From positions 41,410 through 105,409 of the IMG/VR virus record IMGVR_UViG_3300035698_006717: a stretch of 64,000 nucleotides of DNA. One strand, 5' to 3'. This stretch comes from a virus. Position numbers and translations under genes: made by a program. Within the stretch, counting starts at the first letter, position 1; each line of letters begins with the position of its first letter. The notes under the pieces are model-generated. The model saw only the letters and a program-made list of their open reading frames with translations, made no database searches and had not been told where the DNA came from. Shown here one piece after another: positions 37,910 to 47,071 of this stretch.

Positions 37910-38648
37910 GGTTCCCTCTTATCCTTGACTCAACAAGTGCTATATCTTCAACAACATCTACTGCGTGAGAATTAGTGTGCACTGGTAACATGTACACCTT
38001 ATACCCATTTTCCAAAGGTCTTAACATACAAATATCTTCTGCCTTCTCTATATAGCCTTTTTCACAGTCTCTGAATAGATCAATAATTGCCGCTCTCTTG
38101 AATACATAAACGCACACCTGCTTAAGAGGATTGCTATACACATTATTTCTATTATATGGTAACGGAGTCCTGCTCATATATATGAGTTCATTTATATGGT
38201 TGACTAATACATGTATGCAATTAGATGTACGGAAATACATATCATCTTTAACTGTAGTGTAACAATTCAGCAAGTGATAACTATTCCTTATTTCTTTGAA
38301 GGACATAATAGCATACTCTATAAGAGAAGTCTCAAGTATAGGTTCGTCACCTTGAACATTTACAATTATCTCCTCATCTAATTGCAATGCAGCTTCTGCT
38401 ACTGCTTCATTACCAGTAGTGTTATTACCAGTAGTCATTCTTGCTTCAACTCCACGCTCTCCCCAAAACCTTTCAACGTGAGATACTATCTCTGAATTAG
38501 GAGTAGCAACATACACATTAGTATCTTTTACTTTCAAGCAGTTCTCTATTACCATATCAATCATCATTTTACCATTTATAGCTGCAAATGGTTTCCTAGG
38601 GAAACGCTTGCTTTCTAACTGAGCTGGAATTACAATTGCAGTATCCAT
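37890..38648 (-). CDS. CMP-Kdo synthetase-like cytidylyltransferase
   Basis: 252 residues. IPAQLESKRFPRKP (7-20) is the nucleotide-binding loop, TGNEAVAEAA (78-87) and NVQGDEP (97-103) are the family's diagnostic motifs. KdsB activates 3-deoxy-manno-octulosonate with CTP. The phage enzyme may activate Kdo or another ulosonate for the neighbouring transferases. Length is normal for KdsB. Confidence 0.8.
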   Translation of the reverse strand: MDTAIVIPAQLESKRFPRKPFAAINGKMMIDMVIENCLKVKDTNVYVATPNSEIVSHVERFWGERGVEARMTTGNNTTGNEAVAEAALQLDEEIIVNVQGDEPILETSLIEYAIMSFKEIRNSYHLLNCYTTVKDDMYFRTSNCIHVLVNHINELIYMSRTPLPYNRNNVYSNPLKQVCVYVFKRAAIIDLFRDCEKGYIEKAEDICMLRPLENGYKVYMLPVHTNSHAVDVVEDIALVESRIRGNHDLFNA

Positions 38649-39616
38649 TATACCACTCTATTCTTTAAAGGGTTGTCATTAAAGAAATCTATTAATGCTT
38701 TGGCAGCACCAGATTCCATATCTAGTCTACTCTGTTCAGTACAAGATCCAAGGTGAGGGGTAAGATAAGCATTCCCCATAGTAGCCAACTTATCTCTGTA
38801 AGGTTCTTCCATAAATGAATCAATAGCTACTGTGGCTTTAGGGGAATCATTAAGCCACATAAATAGATCCTCTTCATTTATTATACCGCCTCTTGACATA
38901 TTGAGTAGCCGTACATTATCCTTCATACTGTACAGTTCTTTTTTGGTCAGGTAATCATAATTGCTTATTATCTGATCCTCAAGAGGAATGTGAATAGTTA
39001 TAACATCACATTTTGCCAGTATATCTTGCTTGCTTGCTCTTTTCCATTCTGGCATAGGATTCAGAGTCCCAGTAAATTCTAAGTCGTGAACTAGCAAATC
39101 GCAGTCCATGCTATTTAGAATTTTGTATACTATTTTGCCAATACGCCCATAACCTATTATCCCAATTGTACAGTTCTTAAGCTCCCGCCCTATGTATCGG
39201 TTCCACTTGTCATTACTCATATCTTCGCTGACATTCTGTACCTTACGGAGCATATTTAGCATCTGACATATAGTAAGTTCTGCAACTGCGTTAGATGGAG
39301 CCTCTGGAGTATATGCTACCACTATACCGCGCCTCTTGCACTCATCCAAATCTACAGAATCTAATCCAATACCTACTCTTGATATTATCTGTAGATTCTT
39401 ACAAATATCTAAAGCCTCTATATCCCAATTTTCAGTACCTGCTATTACAGCAGCAGGGTTAGCTGACCTTAACTCTTGTAAGAATTCTTCCCTATTGTAT
39501 TTACGCTTTTGGGAGTTCATCTTGAAACAAGTAATGCCGCCATCCTGCAATATCTTGATAGGCTTTTTATTTGTATGCCCAAATGGGTAGGTAGTGATAA
39601 TTGTAGTAGCTATCAT
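38648..39616 (-). CDS. D-2-hydroxyacid dehydrogenase (3-phosphoglycerate dehydrogenase-like)
   Basis: 322 residues. NAD-binding GYGRIG in GIIGYGRIGKIVY, substrate-side RVGIGLDSVDL, catalytic Arg in NMSRGG and His in PHLGSCTE. The ACT domain of full SerA is absent. Next to an aldolase and a CMP-sugar synthetase it probably supplies or uses a 2-keto acid in sugar-acid synthesis. Confidence 0.8.
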   Translation of the reverse strand: MIATTIITTYPFGHTNKKPIKILQDGGITCFKMNSQKRKYNREEFLQELRSANPAAVIAGTENWDIEALDICKNLQIISRVGIGLDSVDLDECKRRGIVVAYTPEAPSNAVAELTICQMLNMLRKVQNVSEDMSNDKWNRYIGRELKNCTIGIIGYGRIGKIVYKILNSMDCDLLVHDLEFTGTLNPMPEWKRASKQDILAKCDVITIHIPLEDQIISNYDYLTKKELYSMKDNVRLLNMSRGGIINEEDLFMWLNDSPKATVAIDSFMEEPYRDKLATMGNAYLTPHLGSCTEQSRLDMESGAAKALIDFFNDNPLKNRVV

Positions 39617-40308
39617 GGTAGTAAGTTCTCCAATTCTCCAATTGAGTTTCTTATCATTAGTGCATCAATACTGAATGCAACAAGACCGTACCTTCTATAC
39701 TTAAGATAATACTCGTTAGTGTCTTCAACTAAATGGTATCCTCTTTTTCCTTCTGGTATTATATCAGCAAATGTTCTCATAGCTCTTCTGAACCCTTGAG
39801 TATCAAAATCTCCTGCTTTGCCATATGATTTAGATAGGTCATATGGCCCAACCATAAAGCAGCTTATATTATCACAATTCTCTAAAGCAACTAAGTTGTC
39901 TATTGCTATATTGCTTTCTATTTGTATCATTTGCAGAGGTTCTTTATTGCAAAGCTCCATTCTTCCCCATCTATTCTCTCTACAGTACCCAACTCCTCTT
40001 GAAGGGTATTTACATATTCTGTTAATCTTATGTATCTGAGGCACACTATCAATATTGGCAAAAATTACTCCATCAGCTCCTGCATCTAAACACATCCTTA
40101 CTAGCCTCTCATCTATTGTAGGAACTCTAATAATAGGAGAGCAGTCGCAACGGCTAATTATTTGTATACAGTTGAATATAGTTTCATCATTGAAGCATCC
40201 GTGTTCAAGATCAAGAACTACTCCATCATATCCAATAGCACTTGCAAGCATTTCAGAGATTAATGGAGAAGGTATTTGTTGCCAAAGAACCTTCATTTGT
40301 TTAGACAT
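39613..40308 (-). CDS. HpcH/HpaI-family aldolase
   Basis: 231 residues, TIM-barrel type. GYDGVVLDLEHG, IIRVP, AGADGVIFANI, QIES and MVGPYDLSKSYG follow the family order, including the metal-binding Glu. Members condense pyruvate with aldehydes, or split the products, giving 2-keto-3-deoxy acids. Its stop and start overlap the neighbours, consistent with a tight three-gene set with 38648 and 37890. Confidence 0.8.
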   Translation of the reverse strand: MSKQMKVLWQQIPSPLISEMLASAIGYDGVVLDLEHGCFNDETIFNCIQIISRCDCSPIIRVPTIDERLVRMCLDAGADGVIFANIDSVPQIHKINRICKYPSRGVGYCRENRWGRMELCNKEPLQMIQIESNIAIDNLVALENCDNISCFMVGPYDLSKSYGKAGDFDTQGFRRAMRTFADIIPEGKRGYHLVEDTNEYYLKYRRYGLVAFSIDALMIRNSIGELENLLP

Positions 40309-40955
40309 AGAACACTCCCATCATAGAATTTTGAATAGATAGTTGGAGTTATAATCTTGAATTTTATTCCTGCTTTATCTATATTCTGTAAGACTCTGTA
40401 TATGAAGTGATCTTTCTTCTTTTCCCAATCCATATTATCAGAATCAGTAAATCCTTCTCCATAACAATGCTGAGTACCTTCTTGAGGATTAGAATAACCA
40501 TCTGCACCTATAACATATATATTCTTAGCTCCCATAAGATGAGCTATCATTATTGCCAAGTTGCCACCTATTCGGTAGAATCCTTGTATCCTATTATTCT
40601 TGTATTCTATAGGTTCATTCTTATTGTGGAAGTCATCAGTATACGGAATAGTACACTTACTATTTGATTTATCTTCAACACACTTTAGAGTATCAGAGAA
40701 TAGATGGCTTCCTAGTAGTAATGTAGAAGATGGTTGTATGCATTTGTGAAAACGCTTCAGCCTTTTATTGTTTACCCATAAATGATAATGAGGTTTATAG
40801 AAATGAGTCATCTTATTGATGCCAATAACTACTGGATTAACCTTTCTTGACATCCAATCCTTTATCTTATCATCATATAGACGTACTGAATTAGCAGAGC
40901 CATATATTAGAAAATCTCTGCCCCTATGGTAATTAATTAGTTCTGAGAATTTCAC
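40293..40955 (-). CDS. DUF115/sialyltransferase-like (GT42-like) protein
   Basis: 220 residues. LIYGSANSVRLYD near the N-terminus resembles the G-x-G-x-S donor loop of GT42 and DUF115 proteins. Then GINKMTHFYKPHYHLWVN, GGNLAIMIAHLMGAKNIYVIGADG and HCYGEGF follow. If it is a sialyltransferase-type enzyme it would use a CMP-sugar, fitting the CMP-Kdo-synthetase-like gene nearby. Assignment is moderate. Confidence 0.5.
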   Translation of the reverse strand: MKFSELINYHRGRDFLIYGSANSVRLYDDKIKDWMSRKVNPVVIGINKMTHFYKPHYHLWVNNKRLKRFHKCIQPSSTLLLGSHLFSDTLKCVEDKSNSKCTIPYTDDFHNKNEPIEYKNNRIQGFYRIGGNLAIMIAHLMGAKNIYVIGADGYSNPQEGTQHCYGEGFTDSDNMDWEKKKDHFIYRVLQNIDKAGIKFKIITPTIYSKFYDGSVLCLNK

Positions 40956-41736
40956 CTTCGCCCCATATCATATCTGTTAATTTTTTCACATCTGGATCAA
41001 ATACTATACTTCTCCAAGTTTCATCATTTTCGTATAATTTCCATCTATTCAGCACATCCATTTCCTGAGCATTACCATCAAATTGTTTACCATTAAAGCT
41101 ACTACCTATTCCATAATTAGGAATTTTATTCAAACCTCTATCAGTATGCTTTAGGCCAAGCATATTGGATATTGCTTTTCTGGATGATTCACTACGGAAC
41201 CAATTATTAAAGTCTATGCAAACAGAATACTCAGGCAAACTATCCTCATAACCTAAATAGCTGTTATAATATTGCTTCAGCAGTCTTTTATATTTACCAT
41301 TCACAATCTGACTGTGTACATAGTTCAGCCTACTAGCTGTCATATTATATGGATCACGGATAGGAAGAACAAAGCATTTTATCTTACTCTTACCATAATT
41401 ATGGTTTGCTATCCTATCCATATTATCCTTAGTAATTTCCACTTCCTCATATCTAGTTATGAGGCATTTCCTATCAGCATATGGATTAGTATCCAAACTA
41501 AGCTGAGGCATCTTATAGTTGTATATACTATGCTCTTGTTTCTTCCTGAATATCTCAGGCTTAAGCGCAAATGTCTTAGGATCAGTATTTAGAAGATGAA
41601 CCTCTCCATCTCCAAAATGATTGATAACCCAATTCATTATGGCATTACTACCGCTACGCTTCATACATAGGAAAATGAATTCATATTCATTCTCAATCTG
41701 AGATAAACGATCTCTGTTAAATGTCACATGTGACAT
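40933..41736 (-). CDS. Sulfotransferase-like protein 1
   Basis: 267 residues from the ATG at 41736, which overlaps the previous stop (TAATG); an upstream in-frame ATG lies inside that gene. KRSGSNAIMNW (26-36) corresponds to the 5'-phosphosulfate loop and RDPYNMTASR (127-136) to the 3'-phosphate motif of PAPS sulfotransferases. It may sulfate the glycan. Host PAPS would be needed. Confidence 0.62.
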   Translation of the reverse strand: MSHVTFNRDRLSQIENEYEFIFLCMKRSGSNAIMNWVINHFGDGEVHLLNTDPKTFALKPEIFRKKQEHSIYNYKMPQLSLDTNPYADRKCLITRYEEVEITKDNMDRIANHNYGKSKIKCFVLPIRDPYNMTASRLNYVHSQIVNGKYKRLLKQYYNSYLGYEDSLPEYSVCIDFNNWFRSESSRKAISNMLGLKHTDRGLNKIPNYGIGSSFNGKQFDGNAQEMDVLNRWKLYENDETWRSIVFDPDVKKLTDMIWGEGEILRTN

Positions 41737-42194
41737 TATACGCTCCACTTGCATATTTGTACAGGACATTCTATATTGAGAGCTATACAACAAGCTATTC
41801 TATGATGTCCTTCCCATATCTCACCACTAGCATATTTGGCAAATGGAACCAAAGGAGCCTCTAAAATAATAACAGGATTAGTAACTCCATTATTCAGTAT
41901 ATCTCCATACAAAGCTCTGAATTTGTCAATCTTATCTTCAATCCACTTATGCTTCCTACCATACAGCTTCTGCATCTTATAGTATGGCCCACTAAACCTA
42001 TTCATTAGTAGAGCTACGTGAGGAGAGTATATCATTCTCAAAGGTCTTTTAACATGAGATGTTGTACAAGATAAATATGCTTGATATCTATCGGGATTAT
42101 ATTGAGCACAAATATTCCTCAAGTCAGATGATTCTATAGTGCGCTCTGAAATAACTTCCAACTTAACTCTTTTGCAAAATCTATTGAAGTTCAT
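41736..42194 (-). CDS. ParB/sulfiredoxin-like domain protein
   Basis: 152 residues. The C-terminal part EIWEGHHRIACCIALNIECPVQI resembles the DG-x-HR-x2-A motif of ParB-like nuclease folds; the N-terminal half is unrecognised. In this setting it could be a kinase- or modification-related ParB-fold enzyme rather than a partition protein. Confidence 0.45.
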   Translation of the reverse strand: MNFNRFCKRVKLEVISERTIESSDLRNICAQYNPDRYQAYLSCTTSHVKRPLRMIYSPHVALLMNRFSGPYYKMQKLYGRKHKWIEDKIDKFRALYGDILNNGVTNPVIILEAPLVPFAKYASGEIWEGHHRIACCIALNIECPVQICKWSV

Positions 42195-42445
42195 CCTACC
42201 AAGTAATCCTTTCCCATACGTTTTATGACAGCCTTTTCATATTCTGGATTTTCCTCCCACCAGTCTTTATCAAATTCCTTGCTATTCTCATATAACTTCT
42301 TTGACATCTTCTTAGCCATCTTTTGGCATTCTGAAAGGCGCTTCCTAACTTTTAGATCATGTCGAGTATCTGCTTGGTGCATATCATTAACTTCTCTGAG
42401 GACTTCGCATAAAGTCCTTTTGTTGTTTGCAAATCTCATGCTCAT
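42191..42445 (-). CDS. Small basic helical protein
   Basis: 84 residues, helical and lysine-rich, ending EKAVIKRMGKDYL. Overlaps both neighbours by four bases. Unknown. Confidence 0.58.
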   Translation of the reverse strand: MSMRFANNKRTLCEVLREVNDMHQADTRHDLKVRKRLSECQKMAKKMSKKLYENSKEFDKDWWEENPEYEKAVIKRMGKDYLVG

Positions 42446-43089
42446 CTGTTCATAAACCTTTCATAAGTTTCTGAAAATGGTAGAAGACCAAACTTAGATC
42501 CACTTTTCCATAAACAATATGCTAGACTAATCTGATCTCTGTATGTATACTTCCGTATCTCTTCCCACCACATTTCCATCAAAGAAGTCACTCTTGCATT
42601 ATTTCTTCGTAACATTATGCCAGGAGCAAATAGGCCAAATTCTTTAGGAAATCCATCTGTACCATAATGAAACAGTTGCTGACTTATTACAGAAGGGGAT
42701 GCTATACCTTGGTTGATAACATAATCACCTTCACTGTAAGCACAATTCCTCCTATTGTGTTTCATTACAGCTATGTCATCAAATCCTAGATGAATTCTTA
42801 GGAATGAATCAAGATTAGTCTTAATTGTGAATCTAGCATCAAGGAAAAGAGAGTAGTTAAACTTTGGCAAGTAATTATGCTGCAATATCTTGATCTTTCT
42901 AGATAGCTTCTGATTGGTTTGATTCTTATCTTGTATTTCAATAAGCTCCCATTTGCTATCCTTCCTTATCTTCAGATTCTTATTCCTGCTATAGAAGCAT
43001 ATGTGCTTCCAATCTTTATTCTCTGCAATTGGTTCATGCAGTTCATATTCATTACCTATTATGGTAGTGTACACAATCTTATCTGCCAT
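42442..43089 (-). CDS. DUF616/TOD1-like glycosyltransferase
   Basis: 215 residues. YTTIIGNEYELHEP, FLDARF, MKHNRRNCAYSEGDYV, FGLFAPGIMLRRNN and YRDQISLAYCLW match DUF616 (TOD1/MUCI70-type) in order. Plant members act in glycan synthesis; bacterial and phage members are found in surface-glycan clusters. FLDAR probably holds the metal-binding acidic residue. Confidence 0.72.
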   Translation of the reverse strand: MADKIVYTTIIGNEYELHEPIAENKDWKHICFYSRNKNLKIRKDSKWELIEIQDKNQTNQKLSRKIKILQHNYLPKFNYSLFLDARFTIKTNLDSFLRIHLGFDDIAVMKHNRRNCAYSEGDYVINQGIASPSVISQQLFHYGTDGFPKEFGLFAPGIMLRRNNARVTSLMEMWWEEIRKYTYRDQISLAYCLWKSGSKFGLLPFSETYERFMNR

Positions 43090-43651
43090 GCTCTAGGCTC
43101 CAAGTGTGAAGTTTTAATTTTCTGCGCTCCAGTTGAGAAATCAATATATTGTGTTGTTCTTCTTCCATCCTTATCTTCTTCCAGTGCCAAGCTACATGTA
43201 GCTCATTAATCCATTCTATAGTACCATCACCAATCATTTTATTAAGAACTCTATATTCGGCCCCTTCTATATTCAGCTTGCATACAATATGGTCAGTAGG
43301 CTTGCAGTGTTTTTTAATCCATTCGCTGAAATCAATACATTCAACTTTCATATCGTTAGTTTTATGATGATGAATTATCCTCTTGTTCTCTAACAGAGAG
43401 CTTGACTCACTATACTGATTGACTCCTGTCTTAAGAGTTTTGATACAATTAGTATCCCAAACAGCTTTTCCAATAAACTCTACCTGACCACCATATCCTT
43501 TCTTTCTGATGTTCTTTCTCATCTTTAACATTATCTCAGAATTACACTCAAAAGCATATATCATATATTTGCAAGTATCATCACAGTTCTCAATAAAGTG
43601 AATGGTAGAGTTGCCCTTCCAAGCTCCGCAGTCTAGAAATATTTTTCTCAT
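43079..43651 (-). CDS. FkbM-type methyltransferase
   Basis: 190 residues. FLDCGAWKGNSTI is the SAM loop, AFECNSE the acidic ribose-binding strand, and LNIEGAEY the FkbM hallmark (usually DVEGAE). FkbM enzymes often O-methylate sugars in glycan clusters. Confidence 0.75.
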   Translation of the reverse strand: MRKIFLDCGAWKGNSTIHFIENCDDTCKYMIYAFECNSEIMLKMRKNIRKKGYGGQVEFIGKAVWDTNCIKTLKTGVNQYSESSSLLENKRIIHHHKTNDMKVECIDFSEWIKKHCKPTDHIVCKLNIEGAEYRVLNKMIGDGTIEWINELHVAWHWKKIRMEEEQHNILISQLERRKLKLHTWSLEHGR

Positions 43652-43654
43652 AAC

Positions 43655-44197
43655 CTACTTCCACATCAGCTGACGGTTACATTTTCTGACAATAGTGATG
43701 CCATAGTAGAATGGCAGAGTAACTATTTCACAATCATTCTTACAAGTATTCCTTATCTCTGAAGCAGTCTCCCAACAATCATTGCAGTGATCATCAATAA
43801 ACTCTTTTGATGGAGGGTAAGTATCATGAAGAAGAATTATACCATTATCACTAACATGAGGAAAAGCGTTAGCAAAGTCTAATAGGGAGGCATCCTTCTT
43901 ATGCTGGGCATCTATAAATACCAAATCAAATTTCAAGTCATTAGGTATCTCCATAAAGAACTGGTTAGTACTTCTACCATAATATATGCCATTAGTAGCT
44001 CTCATATATTTTTTGTTCACAGCTTTTATTTCTACCGCATATGCTGTCTTTGCAAAAGGGGCTACTACGTTGAAACAATTACAAGCCCTTACTCCTAATT
44101 CAAGATAGTTCTCTAATGCGCCTGCTTCCATCAGTCCTTCTGCAATAGTCTTAACTACCCTAATGTGACTATTCTTATCAAATGGCATCTTCATCAT
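43655..44197 (-). CDS. Class I SAM-dependent methyltransferase
   Basis: 180 residues. YLELGVRACNCFN (SAM loop), YAVEI, DLVFIDAQHKKDASLLDF and ILLHDTYPPS, as in Methyltransf_24-type proteins. Probably modifies a sugar of the cluster's product. Two adjacent Met codons make the exact start uncertain by two residues. Confidence 0.7.
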   Translation of the reverse strand: MMKMPFDKNSHIRVVKTIAEGLMEAGALENYLELGVRACNCFNVVAPFAKTAYAVEIKAVNKKYMRATNGIYYGRSTNQFFMEIPNDLKFDLVFIDAQHKKDASLLDFANAFPHVSDNGIILLHDTYPPSKEFIDDHCNDCWETASEIRNTCKNDCEIVTLPFYYGITIVRKCNRQLMWK

Positions 44198-44867
44198 AAC
44201 TCCTATGTAAAAAGTTTAGCAACCTATTATTGTAAATTGCGCATAGATCAAATCCTTCTTTTGCTGTTATTTCATTTCTTTTAGATAATGAATTAGCAAC
44301 TTCCATAGGATTCCTAAAACAACATATGTAGTGAGGTCTAGTAAGGTATGGGTGAAACAGCTCTATAGTAAGAGTAGTCCTTGGGTCTTTCCATCCCCAC
44401 AGCTTCCTATAATTACAGCTATGCACAAGATCTTTTATGCTACTATGAAAAGTTTCAGCTTGGTCTAGTATTGAATCTGAACTAGGAGGGTTTGACCAAC
44501 TACCTCCTGCAGCAGATAGTATTGCATTATTTAATTTGACAAATTCTCTATCTTCATAGTGTCCAAATTTATTGTCTTCTTTAGGGGCAGATTTTACATC
44601 ATCTCCCATATGTACAGTATATTCATCTAAACTTCTTGAGATTAGAGATGTTGCTGATCTATGCATACCTAGTACTACAAAAGTTTTATATACAGAATTT
44701 TCCTTATCTATAGAGTGGAAATCTTCTGCCATCTTCTGGCGTACTGTATTACCAGCCTTGCTATTTCTCGTCTCTTTCCTATTGAGGTATAATGCTTCTT
44801 CCCTTAACCTTTTTCTTTCTGATTCAATCTCTTTCTGCTTCTTTTGATTTGTGCTAATAGGCCTCAT
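44178..44867 (-). CDS. Sulfotransferase-like protein 2
   Basis: 229 residues. A charged coiled-coil-like N-terminus (about 60 residues) precedes VLGMHRSATSLISRSL (65-80), the phosphosulfate loop type. WGWKDPRTT (157-165) and CFRNPMEVANSL (about 182-193) match sulfotransferase motifs. Only distantly similar to the protein at 40933. Confidence 0.65.
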   Translation of the reverse strand: MRPISTNQKKQKEIESERKRLREEALYLNRKETRNSKAGNTVRQKMAEDFHSIDKENSVYKTFVVLGMHRSATSLISRSLDEYTVHMGDDVKSAPKEDNKFGHYEDREFVKLNNAILSAAGGSWSNPPSSDSILDQAETFHSSIKDLVHSCNYRKLWGWKDPRTTLTIELFHPYLTRPHYICCFRNPMEVANSLSKRNEITAKEGFDLCAIYNNRLLNFLHRSYDEDAI

Positions 44868-45680
44868 AATGTTATACCATATTCTTGTTGAGTATATAGA
44901 TCAATCCTATTCTTCCAAGCCCTACCGTAAAACCCACTTAGAGGATGCGCCCTACTAGCTTGCTTATGAGTTCCAAATATCTTTCCTTCATAGTGCCACT
45001 CGCACATATGCTCTGGCTTCTTGACACATTGGAATCGTTGTTCATCATTTGCCCAAGGTAATTGCCTTCTATTACTACGAGACAGCACGCACTCCATATA
45101 TCTACCGTCACCCTTGAGGGCTACTGGCAGTACTCCATCCAGTATCACACTTGACTCTAGCGCCCAAGTGAGAATTCCTGTAACCTGCTTCAAGTTTATT
45201 TCTGATATGGTACTTTTTAACGCTCTCTCTCTTAGGGTGCACGTTAGGTGTGAAGTCAAGTTGTACATTCTCAAGCAATTCTTTTTTAAAGCAGAACATA
45301 AATATAGATGGAAATTTCTCTCTGGGCCTATTGAATCCATAACAAGCAACACCTTTATCTAGTTCCTTTATTATAATGTCATCCCATCCTTTTTGCAGAA
45401 GGCAGATATCTGCATCAATTAGTATAACATATTCCGCTGTAACTTTTGTTAAAGCATAGTTGACAGCTATAGCGTGATTGTAAGAAGAACAAATATGCTT
45501 TTGAGGTATTCTACCTAACACTTCCCAATACTTAGGTAATTCATTAGTATCACCTGACACTACGCACTTTAAGCGTATATGGTTATTACCACTTTGGAAT
45601 TTAACAATTGACTTATGCAGAAGTTCAACATACTCTCTAGATCCATCTGCAACAAATGTTACAACATCAATAGTTTTCAT
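44864..45680 (-). pseudogene. Glycosyltransferase family 2 gene split by a frameshift
   Basis: The frame from 45680 gives a GT2 N-terminal domain with ILIDADICLL and CDTGW, then stops at 45108. The shifted frame carries the natural continuation (DGRYMECVLSR...GFYGRAWKNRIDLY) to 44864. Removing one base of the CCC at 45111-45113 joins them as SPQGDGRYMEC, giving about 271 residues. It may be a real mutation or a sequence error. The downstream frame overlaps the next gene normally. Confidence 0.65.
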
Positions 45681-47071
45681 TAGTAGCTCGGCTGATCAAA
45701 TAATGGTTTCTTTTGCCAAGTTACAAATCCTTGCTTCTTTTCTGGACGGTATAGATCAGTATTCTCCATCCATTCCCTACCAATATCTACAACAATTATC
45801 TCTTTTCCACTTGTAGGATACGCTTGTACTCTTTTGTAAGGATTCTTCCTATGCTTCCTAAATGGAATATCAGTTAGTCCAAACTTGTCTCCCTTAGTAT
45901 GTATCTGATTCTCTGGATTAGTGCGCGGATTAAAATTACCTGCAAAAGCCTTGTAGAATTTCTTGGTTAAAATTGCTGGAGAAGTGACGCAAGCAGGATA
46001 TTTATAACTATAGGCCCGTAGTACTACTTGGTATAGGGTTGGTACCAATTTGAACATGCTGAGAACCTCTTGTATGTGCACTACCCTATCTAGTACCCAA
46101 TCGTCCTCTAGATTAAGGATATACTCATTTGAGGCTTGAGACCAGCACCAGTTAAAAGCCTCAGAATAACTTGCCTTCTTAGGAAAGTTTGCCACTACAT
46201 TACCAACATACTTCTTACACACTTCTGAAACTCTCTTTGCCTTACCTTTTGGTATTGGATCAACATTTATGAATAGTGTAGAGTTCTTCCAATCTACCCC
46301 TAACATATTCTTTGCAAATGAGGCAAAAGTTCTTTCTACAATCTCTGGTCTTATTGTAGCAGTAGTGGTAATCTGAATAGGGATGTCAGGAGTATCCTTG
46401 TACTTCTCTTGTAGTTCTACTATATCCAACAATCTTAATTTCGGAGCAACAAAGTCTGGTTCAATAGCAGTCTTTGATACTACAGACCGTTTCCTAAAGA
46501 ATGCTAGTTTGTCATGACAGAAAAGACTTACCCTTTTGGTATTATGTTCAACATACTTATCTGGATACTTACCAGTATTGACAAACTCTTGTATGAGTTT
46601 AACTGTTTTGACATAACCAGAATTGCACTTGTAGTTCAAATCTTCTATGACATAGAATCCGCCAGTGTTAATACGAGGATATAACCAATTCATAGTATAC
46701 TGCTGGTCTTCTGGCCTATGAGAACCATCATCTATAATGATATCAAACATAGGGCAGTCTTCAAGTATTTTATTCAGAACTTCCTCGTCAGCTTGTTTTC
46801 CTTCATACAAGTGGAACCTATCAGTATCTATGCCCAACTCTTTCATAGTAAGTGGTAGCATATCTAATCCGTAAACTTGAGAATTAGGAAAGTAGTCTAG
46901 CCACATCTTAATAGATGCTCCCTTATCCACTCCTATCTCAAGTATATTGATTTGATCAAGTCTCACATCAGAGAACATGGAATCATAGCTCTTAGTATAG
47001 TAATGCTTCATCGGCCCCTTATCAGTACCGTGGGATTTTGCTAATTTAGTCAGAGATAACATTAGTTCCAT
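45680..47071 (-). CDS. Methyltransferase-glycosyltransferase fusion
   Basis: 463 residues. N-terminal half: HGTDKG...HYYT...Y (14-29), ILEIGVDKGASIKMW (43-57) and IDDGSH (112-117), the macrocin/CmcI-type methyltransferase pattern. From about residue 231 a GT-A domain follows (TATIRPEIVERTFASF, then NLEDDW at 320-325), related to the protein at 49438. The fusion couples sugar transfer with methylation. Confidence 0.75.
   Translation of the reverse strand: MELMLSLTKLAKSHGTDKGPMKHYYTKSYDSMFSDVRLDQINILEIGVDKGASIKMWLDYFPNSQVYGLDMLPLTMKELGIDTDRFHLYEGKQADEEVLNKILEDCPMFDIIIDDGSHRPEDQQYTMNWLYPRINTGGFYVIEDLNYKCNSGYVKTVKLIQEFVNTGKYPDKYVEHNTKRVSLFCHDKLAFFRKRSVVSKTAIEPDFVAPKLRLLDIVELQEKYKDTPDIPIQITTTATIRPEIVERTFASFAKNMLGVDWKNSTLFINVDPIPKGKAKRVSEVCKKYVGNVVANFPKKASYSEAFNWCWSQASNEYILNLEDDWVLDRVVHIQEVLSMFKLVPTLYQVVLRAYSYKYPACVTSPAILTKKFYKAFAGNFNPRTNPENQIHTKGDKFGLTDIPFRKHRKNPYKRVQAYPTSGKEIIVVDIGREWMENTDLYRPEKKQGFVTWQKKPLFDQPSY

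Noticed and set aside
41736-42194. ParB partition protein paired with the iterons at 25 kb
   Set aside because: Only the short ParB-fold motif is seen, no helix-turn-helix follows, and the gene sits in the glycan cluster far from the array.
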